From: Allobrachymonas sp.
GTDB lineage: Bacteria > Pseudomonadota > Gammaproteobacteria > Burkholderiales > Burkholderiaceae_C
Assembly (NCBI GenBank): GCA_018054915.1
Contig: JAGPIR010000007.1
Location: 1 to 15,412, forward strand
Direction: 5' to 3'
DNA: 15,412 nucleotides
Shown: positions 14,773-15,412 of the stretch, piece by piece
Layout of the letters: each line of letters starts with the position of its first letter
How positions within the stretch are numbered: position 1 is the first letter of the stretch
Made by a program: the position numbers and the translations under genes
The notes under the pieces: model-generated
The model's database searches: none
What the model saw: the letters and a program-made list of their open reading frames with translations, nothing else
What the model was told of the DNA's origin: nothing

Positions 14773-15412
14773 TCAGGTAGAAAAACATTGCGCGCCCTGG
14801 TTCAGCGTTTGCGCAATTTCCACCGGGGTCAGCAGCCGCTCCGGAATCAGTTCACCGGCCACAATGCGTGCGGTTCCGAGCAGGGCATCAGGGTTGCGGC
14901 CATGCACAGCCACGGCTTCGCAATCGGGCTGCGGCACACGTCGGCGCATGCCGCTTAAAAAGCGCCCGGCATCTTCGGCCTCTAGGGTGACAGAAGTGTG
15001 CGTTGTCAACAGCCGCTCGGCCGGAAGCAGGGCCGCAATCCGTTCGGCCTCATCCATTGCCTCCAGCGCCTGCAAGGTGATGCACTGGTCAGCCGTGAAC
15101 GGGCCGGTCTGCACCCGGCGCAACATGGTCAAATGGCCGCCACAACCCAGCGTGTTGGCGATGTCTTCACCCAAGGTGCGAATGTAGGTGCCCTTGCTGC
15201 AATGCACCCGTAACTTCAGGTATGGCGCATCGCCCGTCAAAGCCATGTCGAGCAGTTCCAGGTCGTGGATCACCACATCACGCGCGGGGCGTTCGACCGT
15301 TTCCCCCGCGCGGGCATATTCGTACAGCGCCTTGCCGTCTTTCTTGAGCGCACTGTACATGGGCGGCACCTGGCGGATCGGGCCGGTAAAGCGGTCAAGC
15401 ACTTCCACCACC
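14773..15412 (-). CDS. truB: tRNA pseudouridine(55) synthase TruB, C-terminal part (5' end outside window)
   Basis: The last 213 residues or so are present; the N-terminal part with the catalytic Asp motif lies beyond the window. Seen are GPIRQVPPMYSALKKDGKAL with LYEYAR (the TruB P-P-x-Y-S-A-l-K block) and KLRVHCSKGTYIRTLGEDI (the K-G-T-Y-I-R block), both signatures of the TruB family, and a C-terminal PUA-like domain with RVPQPDCEAVAVHG. TruB makes pseudouridine 55 in the T loop of almost all elongator tRNAs, including the intron-bearing tRNA-Leu of this window (its T loop reads TTCGAGT). The gene ends 54 bases before typA with no terminator between, so both may share a transcript. Confidence 0.95.
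   Translation of the reverse strand, partial: VVEVLDRFTGPIRQVPPMYSALKKDGKALYEYARAGETVERPARDVVIHDLELLDMALTGDAPYLKLRVHCSKGTYIRTLGEDIANTLGCGGHLTMLRRVQTGPFTADQCITLQALEAMDEAERIAALLPAERLLTTHTSVTLEAEDAGRFLSGMRRRVPQPDCEAVAVHGRNPDALLGTARIVAGELIPERLLTPVEIAQTLNQGAQCFST

Overview
The window reads as chromosomal DNA of a betaproteobacterium, most likely Burkholderiales and possibly Comamonadaceae-like. The grounds are GC-rich coding sequence, the truB-typA order, the corC-lnt pair, and a decayed SRAP gene of the 'MC-N-Y' start type. The family assignment is an inference from gene content and motif style; no database was searched.

Layout. 1-500: 3' end of a cation diffusion facilitator (CDF) zinc/cobalt-type efflux gene. 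516-1037 (-): pncC (CinA C-terminal domain amidase), ending in a hairpin with a U-rich tail. 1277-2197 (+): a DMT exporter resembling E. coli EamA. 2238-3323 (+): a class I DAHP synthase (aroG type), the entry step of the shikimate pathway. 3350-3374: a perfect 11-bp hairpin. 3556-3903 (+): an AhpD-like CMD-family protein. 4091-4747 (+): a dienelactone-hydrolase-like alpha/beta hydrolase. 4748-6065: gene-poor, accessory-looking stretch with a secreted DUF4124-like protein and a small helix-turn-helix protein. 6066-6365 (-): a tRNA-Leu(UAA) gene split by a 212-nt group I intron. 6600-7669 (+): lrgA-lrgB pair with ATGA overlap. 7756 to about 7990 (+): remnant of an SRAP (HMCES/YedK) gene. 8054-10632 (-): corC-lnt pair with GTGA overlap. 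10754-14718 (-): typA, a second DMT transporter and a 3-hydroxyisobutyryl-CoA-hydrolase-like enzyme, tightly packed. 14773-15412 (-): 3' part of truB.

The most notable element is the tRNA-Leu(UAA) gene. Its cloverleaf is interrupted exactly between anticodon bases U34 and A35. The intervening 212 nt fold into P1-P9 with a core whose sequence closely recalls the small Azoarcus tRNA-Ile ribozyme, while the insertion site is the one known from cyanobacterial and plastid tRNA-Leu introns. A standard tRNA search would probably miss this gene, and open frames on the opposite strand cover it.

Functionally the window is mostly housekeeping: tRNA maturation and modification (intron, TruB), ribosome-associated GTPase TypA, lipoprotein acylation (Lnt, with CorC beside it), aromatic amino acid entry (AroG), NAD-salvage amidase (PncC) and several membrane exporters. 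The accessory signal is concentrated on the 3' side of the tRNA-Leu gene and in the SRAP remnant.
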